Source: Plakobranchus ocellatus (taxonomy: Eukaryota; Mollusca; Gastropoda; Plakobranchidae). Taken from it: a DNA stretch of 23,016 nt. The stretch lies in NCBI GenBank assembly GCA_019648995.1, contig BLXT01003701.1, positions 265,737-288,752 on the forward strand. The letters are read 5' to 3'. A program made the translations under genes and the position numbers. Below the pieces are notes generated by a model. The model saw only the letters and a list, made by a program, of their open reading frames with translations. It ran no database searches and was not told the origin of the DNA. Positions within the stretch are counted from its first letter, which is position 1. Each line of letters opens with the position of its first letter. This document shows positions 1 to 13,200 of this stretch, piece after piece.

Positions 1-389
1 GGGGGAGGAGGGAGAGTAGGGAGAGCGATGAAGAAGACTAGGTGTTGTGCACCATAGCTATAGTTTTTTTCTTCAATACTTTTTTTCAAGCCTTTGTGAA
101 ACATGCCTTAAGACCAGTCTGAATGAGTCTAAAGTCATACTTTTTTTTAAGCCAGTGATACAGCCTGACACTGCTTTCATAAGCTTTGTAATGATAAACA
201 CTGGACAGAGACACTTGTCAATTCTGAGGAAGGATATCACGTGTGTCAATTCTGTGTAAGGGTATCACGTATTTGCTTAAAAAATGCCTTCAAAAGAACA
301 GAAAAGTCACTTAAATTTTTTTTTTTTCGAAGGTATTGCATCATGTATTAGGAATGCCCTTTCTTGTGTTCTGCTCTGTTCTGAACCAG

Positions 390-481
390 GCTGCAGGAGT
401 TTATCACAGATTTTGTGAAGAATGCTTTTCTTGGCGAGGTGCATGCAAGAATATCTGAGAACATTGATGTTGCAACAAGAG
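390..481 (+). CDS. EXOC4: EXOC4 exon a (first in window)
   Basis: The acceptor is ctgaaccAG at 388-389 and the donor is AGAG|GTAAGT at 482. The first base completes a codon from the exon outside the window. The product runs from LQEFITDF to DVATR and ends one base into a glycine codon (phase 1). It aligns without gaps to the human segment starting LREFLTVYIKN. A second possible AG at 395-396 was not chosen because the homologous leucine and following residue would be lost. Confidence 0.93.
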
Positions 482-2872
482 GTAAGTGTTTTATTCATTG
501 CTCTCTATGTTCTGGAGAAATTCTGCTGACTAGAAACCCGAAGCCACTCAAATTTGACCTTTGCGTTGTTCTCTTTCTTAATTTCAAATCTCAAGGTCTT
601 GTTCCAAAACTATTACTACTAAACTAGGCTGTAATTTTATTTACATGTAATTAAAGATATTTTTCAAACACACTCACACACATATTATATATACATAAAT
701 ACAAGTGATAAGTATCATGTATAAGTGTATGTATTTAAAAATATCCCTATCAGAGGGGAGGAAAATCCAATCATATTATTGATTCTAATATTCTTTTGAT
801 GAGGGATGTGGTAGTGAAATGGTGGGTGTAAGAGAAACACTTTAGATAGTTTTTTGATGCATAAGGCTGTTTGAGATTGATTGTATCAACTTATGAAGAT
901 TTTTAACATTACGTATTTCCTGAAAAATCTCAGCGCCTGACTCAGCATTCTGAGAGAGGGATTTAGCTGTTGTTTAAGGATCTCTGAGGGATTCACTTCA
1001 AGTCTTTGCTCAACAAGAAAATCGCAATAGCTATTGTGTGAAAAGCGATAAAAAATGTTGATAACTGCCGTGTGTTTTGTGTTTTGTAAAGGGCAGGAGT
1101 TTGAGGACTGGACACCTCGTAAGTGAAGGCAAATTGGAATGTCTTTTTTCAGTGCCCTGAGTTCAACGCTTGAGAGTGCCAAACATTTTAATTTTTTTTT
1201 CTTCTAAAGCTCTTCATGTTTTTCTTTTAAGTTTAGGGAGAGTGATGCTTTATAGAATGCAGGATGTGGACCCATTTTTTTTTTTTAAACAGAGGATTAG
1301 ATTGTTCTTTCTGATTTATTGAACACTTGTTGCTTTACTGATTGGCATGACTTTTTGGGGGGGGGGAATTTTATAAGATGAAAATCTATTTCTATTTTTG
1401 CAAGAAGAGTTCAATATAACTCGACCTCTCTTTTATTTTCAAAATGCAAAGCATGGACAATTAACATCAAAACTGCATGGCATGTGAAAGAGTAAAATTT
1501 GCAAAAGAAAAGCGTTTGGTTCTTATACTTTTTGAGCCATTAGTATTGGAAATTAAGGATTTTTCTAGAACAGAACAGAACACCTTTTATGCTGTGGTTC
1601 GAAATTACAACATTATGTTCAAGAACTGATGGGTTTTAGGAAATGTGTTTGTCCTGTGTGGTGGAGAGATTATAGTGTAGTAATCTGTTTGGCTCTCACT
1701 AGCTTAATGCCCTCTTACCATTGTCAAAGCCTTTACAGTTTTGGGATAGTTTTATCTTGATCTACTCTGTTATATGAATTGAGAGGTTTTTTTTATTTTT
1801 TTTGGCATATCTCTACCAAGAGAGCATAGAGTGCTGTTGTATGGTTTACAGATTTGAAATTCTTACGCAGTTTTGAAACTTGTGGAAAATTTTGCAGTGG
1901 TAGCATTTACATAGAGCTGTCTTGATTCTGTACCAATGTATGTGTCTCAATACCATTTGAAACTTGTATTTTGAATATATTCTAAGTCATTCGAAGATCG
2001 TGATATCTCTTTCTGTGATGGTTTGCAGTGGTGAAAATCAGATAGCCCTATGCTGATTTTGAGATAAAATTTATATCAGATTTGAACAATTGAACTTGTA
2101 AAAAAAGGGCACTTCAGAGAGGGTAAAAAGAACGTGAAATTTTTTTTTTCTCTTAAAAGTGCTATGTGGTTTTTGCATTTAGAGTCTTATCAAGACCTTT
2201 TGAGCTTGGCTTTTCTTCGGTAAAGTGATTTAAAGAAAGAAAATCCTGCTATGAATGCCATTTTCTCAAAACTTTGAGTTATGATATTAGGCTTGTTACA
2301 AGATATCTCAAGACAAATATACAATGAAAAATGCTATGTCGAAAAAGGCAAAAGCAGACATCATCAAATCCCATAAACCGCTGAAAATCACAACTTTGAG
2401 CAGATTCAGATAAATGTCAGAGCTAAACTGACAGTTTGTAATCACAGTGTCAATAAAGCCTTGCTTCAGTGGGCAGGTCATACTCTTGGCATATGCGTGC
2501 CAGCAAATGCCCAATTCACTTTTGGAATGGCTTAACCCCCCAATTTTGTTTCAGGCTGCAGCTCTCCAACCTCTGCTAGACCTCAGCTGAATGCGAGATG
2601 CAAGTTACCCACTGCCCTCTTTCACTCACCTTTTCTCATTTCCATGTATTTTTTGACATGCACTAATAGTAGCAACAGACTGTACTTGATTCTGACTCCA
2701 AGCTTTAAACACTAACATGGAACTAAATCTGTTCTTTTTTTGTTTTTGATTTATTCAAGAACTAAATTTTGTTTGCTTATATAACATAAAAATCTGTAGT
2801 GTTTTCCAGGCGAATCTTTTGAGTTGATTTTTTTTTACAAACTAGTCATGTGATTCATTGTACATAATGCTC

Positions 2873-2938
<66 letters not shown>

Positions 2939-3107
2939 TCTCTCTTTTTCTCTCTCTCTCTCACACTTTCTCTCACTCTTTTCTCTGACTTTCTCTCTGT
3001 GTCGCTGTCTCTCTTTTCTCTCCACCTCTCACTTTTTTCTCTCTTTTCTTTTTGTTTTTCTCACCTTTTTTCTGCCTGTCTTTGCTTTCCCAATCTCTCT
3101 TTGTCTT

Positions 3108-3140
<33 letters not shown>

Positions 3141-6100
3141 AACTCTTTTCTGTCTTTCTCTGTTTGTCTCACTCTCTCTCTGTCGCTTTCTCTCTCTCCC
3201 TTCCTCTTTCTCTTTCTCTCTCTGTCAACACTGATAAAATATCATTATGTAATAAAATGGGTATTTTAGTACCAGAGGTTAAGTGTGTGAGCTTTTGTAA
3301 GAACATATCTGTTGTCTGTCTTAGAATTTAAAAAAAAGTTTAAAAAAAAATGATTTACAAATTATGAGCCATTTTCGCTCTCAAGTTAACTGGATGACAA
3401 AATATGCAAACAAATTTGGTAGGAAACAATTTTTTCATCAATCATTTAAGTATTCATGAGAATTTTTTTCCTGCCCCTTTTTCACGTACTTTTATAGAAT
3501 TTTTTCAAAAGATTGTGGAGGTCAAGGTCAGATAATAAATTATGACTTACACAGGCACTACATTGTTATCATGTTCTTTAAGGTTATGAATGTGAAAAAA
3601 AAGAAATAGACTTGAGAGACATATTGTTTATGTTTAAAATCAAAATGAAATACTTTCCTTTGCAAACGAATCATAGAATCAGAACGGAGATATGGGTAAT
3701 TTTAGTGCGTAAGCCAAACAAAAATAAAAATATGTAAATTTCATCTTGATCAGTGTAACTTTTGACAAAGGATTGACTGCACATGTCTGGAGGGTGAACC
3801 AAGTGAATAACTAGCTTTGTTTTGTAACATCAAAAAGAGGTGTAAAGGCAAAATATTGCAATAGAGCATCAAGGATTACCCCTCTCTGGAGGCAAATTAC
3901 GTTGTGCTAAACCACCCCCATTGTGCTAAACCACCCTTGTTTTACAGAGGGAAAGTCTTTGTTAAATTTGTCTTTTTCTAAGATTGTTCTAATGCTCACG
4001 CCTCTCTTGAAAATATACTGAAAAGAACACCAGTCTTCCCAAAATTCTTTGAGAAATTAGTTTTAACAGATCAATTGTGGTCACTTTTGAATGAGTATAA
4101 AAGTATTTTAAACTACAGCTTCGCTAGCTAAACATTAATTTACTTATGAATGTGCCTATTATCAAGCAAAAAACGTTAAGAGAGAGAAGGAAAGGCTTTT
4201 TGTCACAGAGGCTGTGTAAAAACTGTAATTTGTTATTTGTGTCTAACCTTCCCTGATAAAATTTGTCTGATTGTGATGGATGACCCCGTGTTTTTCGGTG
4301 CTAATTTGGTGTGAGGTGACTGTAACTTTTGACCCAGGGTTAAGTTGTACATATGACCAAGACTTGTGACTTCTTATTTTCCCTAATTAAATTTGTCTGA
4401 CTGTGGGGAATGACCTGTGTTTTTCGGTGCTAATTTGGTGTGAGGTGACTGAACTTTTGACCCAGGGTTAAGTTGTACATATGACCAAGACTTGTGACTT
4501 CTTATTTTCCCTAATTAAATTTGTCTGACTGTGGGGAATGACCTGTGTTTTTCGGTGCTAATTTGGTGTGAGGTGACTGTAACTTTTGATCCAGGGGCCC
4601 ACAGGTAAGTTGTACATACGACCAAGACTCGTGACTTCTAATTTTGACCCTTTGTAAGACATTTGCCCATGTATGTAATAGTTACCGGGTTTAACTAGAC
4701 ACCCATTACCAGCTGATTTGTCTTTCCATGCAATTCACCTTACCTTAAGTGGAAGAAGAGGAGGATGGGCACAAGCGTGAGTTTCTAATTTCACTGTCAA
4801 CTGAGTCGTTTATTTGGTTTTTTTTTGTGTGTCTGTGTGTGTAACTTTGTGTGTATGATGTGATGCACTTGTCGTATTGCCTGCCATTCATTGTGTTCAA
4901 TGTACTTCCTCAGTTGAAAACGCTGTCATAGTGGTTTATATCAAAGTCACAGCCTGTTGTCATTTTCTTGTTTTCATTAGTCATTTATTAGATGAGCAGT
5001 TTTGAATATTGTTCTCTAGGAAATGATGGAAAAGAATTCTCTGCCCCAAAGGATCTAGTTGATTGCTGCTAGAGCAGAAGATTGGCAGAAGTCACATATG
5101 ATCATAAATAAGTTGGCGCGTGTTGCTGTTATGCTTTCACTTGTGGGTTTCATGGATAGGATTAAGACGTTGTTTATTTTTTAGCTATAGGAATTTAAAA
5201 ATGAAGACCCTGACAGTTTGAAAAGAAATCTCCATTGATGCCTTAAATCCAGATCATGGAGAAATAAATCATATATATATATCTCAATTCCATGGAAATT
5301 TTTCAAAGGGTCTTGCTTTGTTTTCTTATGCAGAAAATGATTTTTTTTAATGATCAGGTGCTTATTACTTAAAGCAATCATGACATATGTTAAAATTGTT
5401 ATGCTTAATATACTTAGAGACCTATTTTGCTGACTAGCGCGATGTTACAAGAAATTGTTCAAAAGCTCAAATGAAAAGGACCTTTTTGTTGTACAAAGGT
5501 AATGCAAATGTAGCTTTTTTGTTGCCCCAGCTCAAATCTTCATTGTTATATTCGTCTCTCTGTGGTTATCAGCTGTTCAAGATTCTTTATCATCTACGTT
5601 TTTGTATAATTTTAATTTTAAGTTTTGGCTCTAAGCCTCTTATCAGTGGACGGTGGCTGGAATGTAAAATTTGTTGAAGTAAGAAAAATATGCAAGTGGA
5701 TACTCAAAAAATATTTTAAAAGAATGAAGAAATGAAAATAAATAAATAAATTTAGAAATCTTCAGATGCAATGGCTATTTAAAAAAATGAATTTATATTG
5801 TAGGAAAACACAGCCTAAATTTAAAATTGTTGAATCAAATATTGGGTTTAAAGTTTTTAAGTCGATTTACCATGCTAAATCAGTTCAATGTTTTCACACT
5901 TGTACACGAAACGTTTCAATATTTAGTGATGATATTTTATGTGTAGACAAACATTCCATATGGTATTTGCTAAAACTCAGTCTGCTCAAGAATCTCATCC
6001 TAAAGATTCAGCTGTTTTGTAAGGTGGAACAGAATCTGAAGGCGCTGGAAATAATAGCAGTTGAAGAAAATTCTTATATGTGCTTCTCTACTTTCCAAGA

Positions 6101-9100
6101 GACGTGTAAATAATTGTGTATATAAAAGAAAAGGAAAAATGCTACACCTTAGAGAGAATTTTTTTTTTTTTAAATTCCCATCATAAAAGTTTTAATCCTA
6201 CATCTCATAGCTATGCACAGATACCTATATTTACAGTTTCTCAACCTTTTTTTTTTTTTTTTTGATATCACTCAATTTATAGAAATTAAATTTTTCTGAG
6301 ACTCTTGTGATGCTTTTTTAAAGCCCTGCATTGGTGCTTTTCAGATTTCAGTGAGATTAACTTTATCACAAAGTTCAGAGGTCAATATGAGGCATTAGCT
6401 TTCAAAAGCCAAAATGCCAAAGCTGTCAAAAGATACCAAATGAAATTACAGTTTGAGCAAGTGGACACAAGATGTCAAAAGCTTGAGGGCACAAAATGTA
6501 GAATTGGTTTTAAACTTTTTAATTGTACAAATGATTCTAAATGCCTTTTAATTTTGTATCCTATCCAAATTAGATCTACTTTGATTTTCAAGGAGTGAGA
6601 TCTTGTAGACTATTTCATGTTTTTAGTTGTTGCTGTTGTAGAAGTAGCTGTTTGTGGTTTTTTTGTTTTATTGTTTTTTTGTTCATGTCTACAACGATCT
6701 GTTGAAGCCAGTCAAATCCTAATGACTCACAACTCAGATTCTAGACACTGAAATTATTTGCAGACATTAAAAATTTAAACTCCATGTAATTTCCCATGGA
6801 GGAAACTGATAGAGCTGTGTTGAATCTTTTCTAAAGCAGAGGCATTTAAAAATTTGAAGATTTCGAATGAGAAACAAGAAAAAAAATTAATAATGACATT
6901 AAAAAAAAAAAACAAAAGGTTTTCTTTTTGTAACGCCCAAATCATTAAGACTGACTGGTCTCAGGGCAAAGACAAATATCTTCAGATCGTGCAAAGGAGT
7001 TGGAAGTTCCTTTTGTTCTGTGAACTTTTGAAAACTAAACAATACAATGTTGATTCTCAGCTAGGATATGCGGCTTTTAGCTTTTCATTTAAAAATTAAA
7101 AAAAAAACAACAAAAAAAACCAGAAACATTGTTAAAGTGGAAATAAAGTTGAAATTTAATTTTTTTCAAAAGTTTTAATATGCAACATCCAATTCATGTT
7201 AGAATTGGTCTCTCGATAAATGTATTTTTACTGTGAATGGATTTTTTTTGTTGTCAGTGATTGAATTGAGTGTTCATAAAGAAATAAGCATTTATTTTGT
7301 GTCCTCGAAGATACAAATTGTGCATGTTCTCTCTCTATTTTTAGGTGTTTTTTTTTAAATAAATTTTTTGGGTCTACCTTTAACTTTTCATACACAGCCA
7401 AGCTTTGTGAATTGATTGCTGATTATATAATTATTAATTGCCAGAAAATTTTAAACATATTTTGCTTATGCTTTTGTTGATATTAATGACATACAGAAGC
7501 ATGTCATACTTGATCTCTAGGATTCATCTAACATTTTGATTTCTAAACAACACATTTCTTCTGTCATGAATCTTTCAACATTTTTTCATTTATGATTAGC
7601 TTTGTAACTGTTGATAGATGAATATGAAAAACATGATAAGGCTTAACTGTTCCAAATTTTCCTAAGCTTACTTCTCCACCCTAAGAACTTGTGGTGAAGC
7701 TTGTTAATTTTTTTCTTTGGAAGCAGCCGAACGGGGGGGGGGTTAAAAAAAAAAAAACTTAAATAAGTTTAAGAAGTCAGTAAATTTCATGGTTTCAAAG
7801 TTTGCAAACTTCCAATTCTTAAGCTTGTACTTTCTTGGTTCAAGTTTCACATTTTGGGCAACATTCAAGTGTATTTTTACAATATCGGTTTTAACTGTCA
7901 CTCTTTTTCTTCCAAAGCAGCTGTCAAATCTTTGGAATTGAAACTTTCTAAGACGTTTTTTCTTTTTTTGTTGCTCCCAATTCGAAATGAAAAATGTCCA
8001 TATTTCTCTGTCCCTGTTTCATCTGTAGGCTTTGATGCTTTGCGTAATGTGATAGATGAGAAGACGAGGAGAGAGCTTGGTGTGCCACGACCTCTCCTAT
8101 TGGTAAGAAAATGTTTATGCTTGTTTTGTTTGGGGCTGTATGTTTGCGTATTTTCACAATACAACAAGCAGACCACTTATCTCTCTCTTTGGTTTTAAGA
8201 AAAGAAGGCACGAGTGGTGGAGGCAGTTCCAGAGAGATTTGTGTTAAGTAACAGATGAGTGATAAGGTTAAGAACAGGTTTTCTTTCAAACATCACAGCT
8301 GAGAAATGCACTACAAAACATAATCACTAATATCAATTTGAGATCTAGTGTTAAGAAAAAGAAGACCAATAATGTTTGTTATCTGCATCATACAGAATAA
8401 GTCACTTTATTACAATCTCCACCCATCATTTAAATGGTTTCCTTTATAGAGTGGGTCCCACACTTAATCTAAGCATTGGGGAAGCTGGACTAGGGTCCTG
8501 ATTGTTCTTGGCATACTTCATTATGAGGTAGTTTGCCATTGCTTTCCTTGCCGCCTTTACTTTTGCCAGATCTTAAGAGATCTAGCCACCCTTTTAGTGC
8601 TGGGTGGACACAGAGGAACAATGAAAAATTGACCTGACTTTGATTGGGATTTGAACCTTGGACCTCCTAATTGGTAGCCAACTGCCCTACCAGATGAGCC
8701 ACCGCTTTCATCCCCCTGCCCCTTTTATATGACAGCATAATTATTTACCTTTGGGGAAATTAAAAGTGGAAGACATTAGGGGTACAATAGTTAACCACAA
8801 GCTTGTCCTAATACATGCAAGCTGATGAGAATAAATGTACCATTACTAGTCAGCCACTTACCCTGGCTCTGTGAAGGCAAAAACGATCATCTCTGGACGG
8901 GCTTTAAACTCAAATAATATAAATTCATACATAAAGAAAACACAAATTTGTGAAAGACTATAACAATGATATGACCATGATTAAATTGATTTATGTTGAG
9001 GGTCTCAAGTCTGAAGGAAATGAATGTTTATGCCTTCAGAGTGCTGTGACAGTTGACAGCAGTATTCAAGAGCTGCAGGAATTGATGCACGATCTACCAG

Positions 9101-10162
9101 ACTATGCGGACCAGTTTCTCAACATGATCTGTAATGTGCTGCGAGATTACAGGGACAAATGTAACTCCGCCTACAGAGGTGAGGCTGTAAAATATAAAAT
9201 AGCTAAACAGTACAAGCAAAAGAACAAGATATAAAATATAAAAAATATGTTCCTCATTTGGACAGAACATATTGCAAAGTATAGATGAAGGTGATTAAGC
9301 TGAATATGGATTCCTTGAGTTCACAAATTCATAAATAATTGGTGGCCATACACAATGGTTCACAATGGCTCACTTCATATCTCCTTCCAGCAAATACATT
9401 CCCATTATTATATCAGTCATCATTTAATCTTTGTAAGAACATAGAGGGTTTTCTTTTAAACAAAGAAGCTTGCAGTTGCCTTGCAAGTGATGTCTACCTG
9501 GCCCTCCTGCTCTCTGTCCTAAGGGACAACAAGACTAGCACTAGATCTAGCCTCTAGGTTATTCTTTCGCTCAGTCACATCCACTGTCACTAAGCCAAAT
9601 TGATACACATGGCAGCACAAGCGCACACATATGAACCGTGCAGGATAATAGTGCATCAAAATCTTTGTAGCGCTTGATGTTTTAATCACAAACTCGCCAC
9701 GATCTTTGCTCTTAGTTAATTTAGAGGCAAACCAAACTTCGGATGAAGTACTCAAGATCCCCAAATATAGTCTAAGAATCACCCAATGCTCATAAAAGCC
9801 CATTTTCATATTTTAAAAATCTTTTCTCAGAAAACTAATAAACCAAAAACCCCCAAAAATGTAACAATGACAACAAAACTTTCCTTTATCAAAAGAAGCT
9901 TGATGATGGCCATGTTTGAGAGGATGATGGAAAGCAATCGCAGTTAAATTATTTTGTGAATCTCCCGTAATCAGAAATCTGTGCTAGACTGTATGTGAAA
10001 TTTAAGAATGCTTTTCTGGATAATTTTGTACCGTGCAAAAAATAATTTTTACCACTTGAAATATAAAAGCAGTATTGCACAGTTTTCAATAAAAATGTTT
10101 TTTTTTTCTTTTCTTATTTCTTGTTTCTTTATTACTGGTATGAAATGTGTGTGTATATATAG

Positions 10163-10211
<49 letters not shown>

Positions 10212-13200
10212 ATACATGTTTTGAACTGTTGTTTTCTCTTACCATGAAATAAAATTTTTGAATGAATTTGTAGTAATCAAGGGCTGCAAGATTTATACAT
10301 AATAACATGATACTAGGTACATCATGCTTGTAATCATACAGATTAATATTCAATTTTTGAATATGATTTTGCTTATTACGCTAGATATTGTTCAGCACGG
10401 TTCTGATGAGAAGAGGGTGATCAGTGCACTCTGGGCTAAAGATGACGACATCAGCAGATTTCTCAGGTACGTCCTAGTAATGTTTAATAGAAGCTTTTTC
10501 ATGGCAATATCAATAGTGCATTTCAAATAGCTCTGTATTTAACACTTCCAGAGACTACCATATTGTTCCTTCCCCCTACCCAATAATTATTAATTACCAT
10601 GAGACATGTTATTAATAATTAAAATATTGCTTCGCCCATTTCAAGTCCCATGGATCCAAAACTCCCATTTATGATCTCTTGTAAGCTAGATAAAGGCAAG
10701 AAATTAAAGAGCAAGATTCATTTGAATTTCGCAAAACCTTTTTTGGACACCTGTGATATTTTTTTACCCAAGGCAATACTTGAGTACTACAAAGTGCCTT
10801 GAATAAATGTTTGCCTATCATTATTAGCTAACATGAACTTGCCTTTACATGCAGGTCTCTGCCCACATGGCGCAGTCTTCAGCCACGGCAAGGCAAGGAG
10901 CTAGATCGAACCATCTGCTCTGAGGAGGAGATCCGAGCCCTCAACTCTAAGGAGGCTGTGATCCTGATCAGTACCCTCTCTACAGATGAATCTCTCATTC
11001 CCCAGCAGGAGATTATAACAGACGTTACCCAGATGAGGACTGTGGCTAACGTTCATGAGAGTTTGGTGGGTATAAGGGCTTCGTGCTTTATTTTCCTCTT
11101 TACTTTCTGAGTAGTAAAAGTTACAATTCATCATTAAGGTTGTTATAATTCTCAATTAAGAGCAAATAAAAGAAATACTTAAGGCTTTAACTTAGTGCAT
11201 GTAGTGCAATTTAATACATTTGGGAATATCACATCACAAAAAAGGAGAGATTAGGAAATGGGCTGATTTAATCAGCCCTTGTCACCCTTTGGCTTTAAAG
11301 CAGGTCATTGATTTTTGCTTTGAATTCCTCATTAAAATTTTTCTTTAAAAAAGATCGCTATCAAGACATAGAAGCTTTTTATAATTTGTAAATTTCCTTT
11401 TTTGTTCTTTCTAAATTGCTTCTCTGGATTAATTGAAAGTGATAACATTTTAAATGTTTCCTGGTAGTTTGAGTTGTGCAGATTTGTCTGCAGTTTCATT
11501 TAAAAACCTGAAATTTTCAAACATTGTTATGGATTTTCCTATTTCATAAGGAATGGTTTGCCAATCGCTTGGAAGAGTTTGCTGAAAGTCTGACATCACA
11601 GAACAGTTTGAATCCAGTTCAAGATGACCTTCCCACAGTCAGTGTATTCTTTTTTTTATAAGCATTTTATTTTTTATGATTCATTTTTCTGTTAAATTTT
11701 ACTTGCTCATTTTGGGCTAGGTATTTGTTTAATTGTGTTATCTCTGTTATCAGTAAAGAACTATTATAAAGGTCTTCAAACTGTATAAGATATTTTCAAT
11801 AGATTCGTATTCCTTGAAGGAACTCCAATATACCTAATTGAGAAAAGGTATATATTTCAACATAAAATGAGATGTCTAGCAGATCCGGAGCCCAACTGTA
11901 GATTTTAAAGGTAATCAGACACTGCTACACAGGTTTTGTGAGAATTTGAATGTAATACACTGTGAACTCTGACCTCTATAGCTTTATTAATTTTACTTGT
12001 TCCTACCTCAAAGTGTCTCACTTTGTTTAGACTTCATATATCTGTTCTTGTCATTTTACAACTTGATAGCTTTGAACTTCAATGCTTTCAAACAAGAATT
12101 GCTTGAGATGAATATTATATTGATATTACAACTTATACAGTACAGTCTAGATGATTGTACGAAATTATGGTGAAATGAAGGCATGTTGATAATGATAGAT
12201 CAAAAGATAAAGGCAAGTGAGGAAAAATGCTCTCTTGCCTCAAGTTCTTCCTTCATATATCCTCTATTGACCATTCCAAAAAAAATTGTGCATCTCTTGT
12301 GCCGTTAAAATATAATTAGATTAGACCTACCCTACTGAAATGTCTTTTCTTGAGTGGTTTGAATAGAATCAGAGTAAAAATGAGAAAAGCGTAATTCAAG
12401 AAATATTTTCATGCAAGAATCTCTAGAAGCCAAAAAAAGCTATCATAAAAAAATAAAGTGCTAGGGAAATCATATTGACATTGACATACGAGTAATTTTT
12501 TTTTTATTTTGAGAAAAGAGAAGGAAAGATTTTTATGGACATATTCATGGTATGTTTATGCTGTAATTGAATGTTGCAGTTTTATTCGTTTCCTTTTGCA
12601 CTTTTTATAAGTTTAATTTTTATGTAACAAATCTGCTATATTTTGGTAATCTCAAGAATACGAATTTGTGAAATATTTTTCTCCTTTTTTTTTTCCCTCA
12701 GGAATTGCCACCAATATCAGAGAAAACTTTGCAGTAAGTCAAGGCCAGACTTATTGCTCACAAATTGATAGCTAAAAACAACAAACTATTTTTAGATATT
12801 TTAATTGAAAAGCTTAGGGATAAACTTAAAATCCTTGCTACATTTTTTCCATTATCTATCTTGAAGAATTATAATATATTTTGTTATTGCCATATGTTCA
12901 AACATTAATATCACCATATTTAAATAATCATTATGTCATTTTTGTATGAATATGAATTATAATAACTTGGCATCATTCTAGATAAGACAAAGCAAACTAA
13001 ATAAGGAACTGACTTCAGTTTTATTAAAGATATTAAAGATAATTTGTTTTGCTTTGTTTCTGTCATACAAAAAAAAATTTGGTTTGGTAGATTGTTAGAC
13101 ATTTCACAGTAAAGTAAATTTATTGTCGAAAATAGGGTTGCTTAGATTTAAGGAGATATTAATTGTGGTGGACTGCTTTGATACCTTTGCTAATGTTTAA

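Larger units (their letters stand above)
482..8028 (+). other. EXOC4: EXOC4 intron, 7.5 kb
   Basis: Phase 1 intron between GTAAGT at 482 and tctgtAG at 8027-8028. The human alignment is gap-free across this junction, so no conserved exon is missing. The intron is AT-rich with many T runs, a G10 run at 1357-1366 and a G10 run followed by an A run at 7733-7757. It holds the CT microsatellite, the 128-bp array and the candidate microexons listed separately. Stretches 482-1090, 1120-2869, 3230-3740, 4780-7730 and 7760-8028 show no gene or named element. Short open frames there lack recognisable domains. Confidence 0.9.

Noticed and set aside
2858-3234. Serine/leucine-rich open frames
   Set aside because: They are direct translations of the CT microsatellite.
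3276-3296. A 21-nt in-frame stretch between AG and GTAAGA in the large intron
   Set aside because: It keeps phase, but the acceptor tract is poor and the donor context TTTT|GTAAGA is weak. It shows that in-frame short exons arise by chance here, which lowers confidence in the other candidates.
5766-6113. 115-residue open frame on the + strand
   Set aside because: No recognisable domain. Composition matches the surrounding AT-rich intron, and there is no promoter, splice or codon-bias evidence.
7854-8198. 114-residue open frame starting upstream of exon b
   Set aside because: Only 8029-8102 is coding. The upstream and downstream parts are intron read through, as shown by the splice sites and homology.
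9519-9809. 96-residue open frame on the minus strand in the intron 9179-10384
   Set aside because: The base composition is slightly unusual but I recognise no protein family. It is more likely chance or an old repeat fragment.
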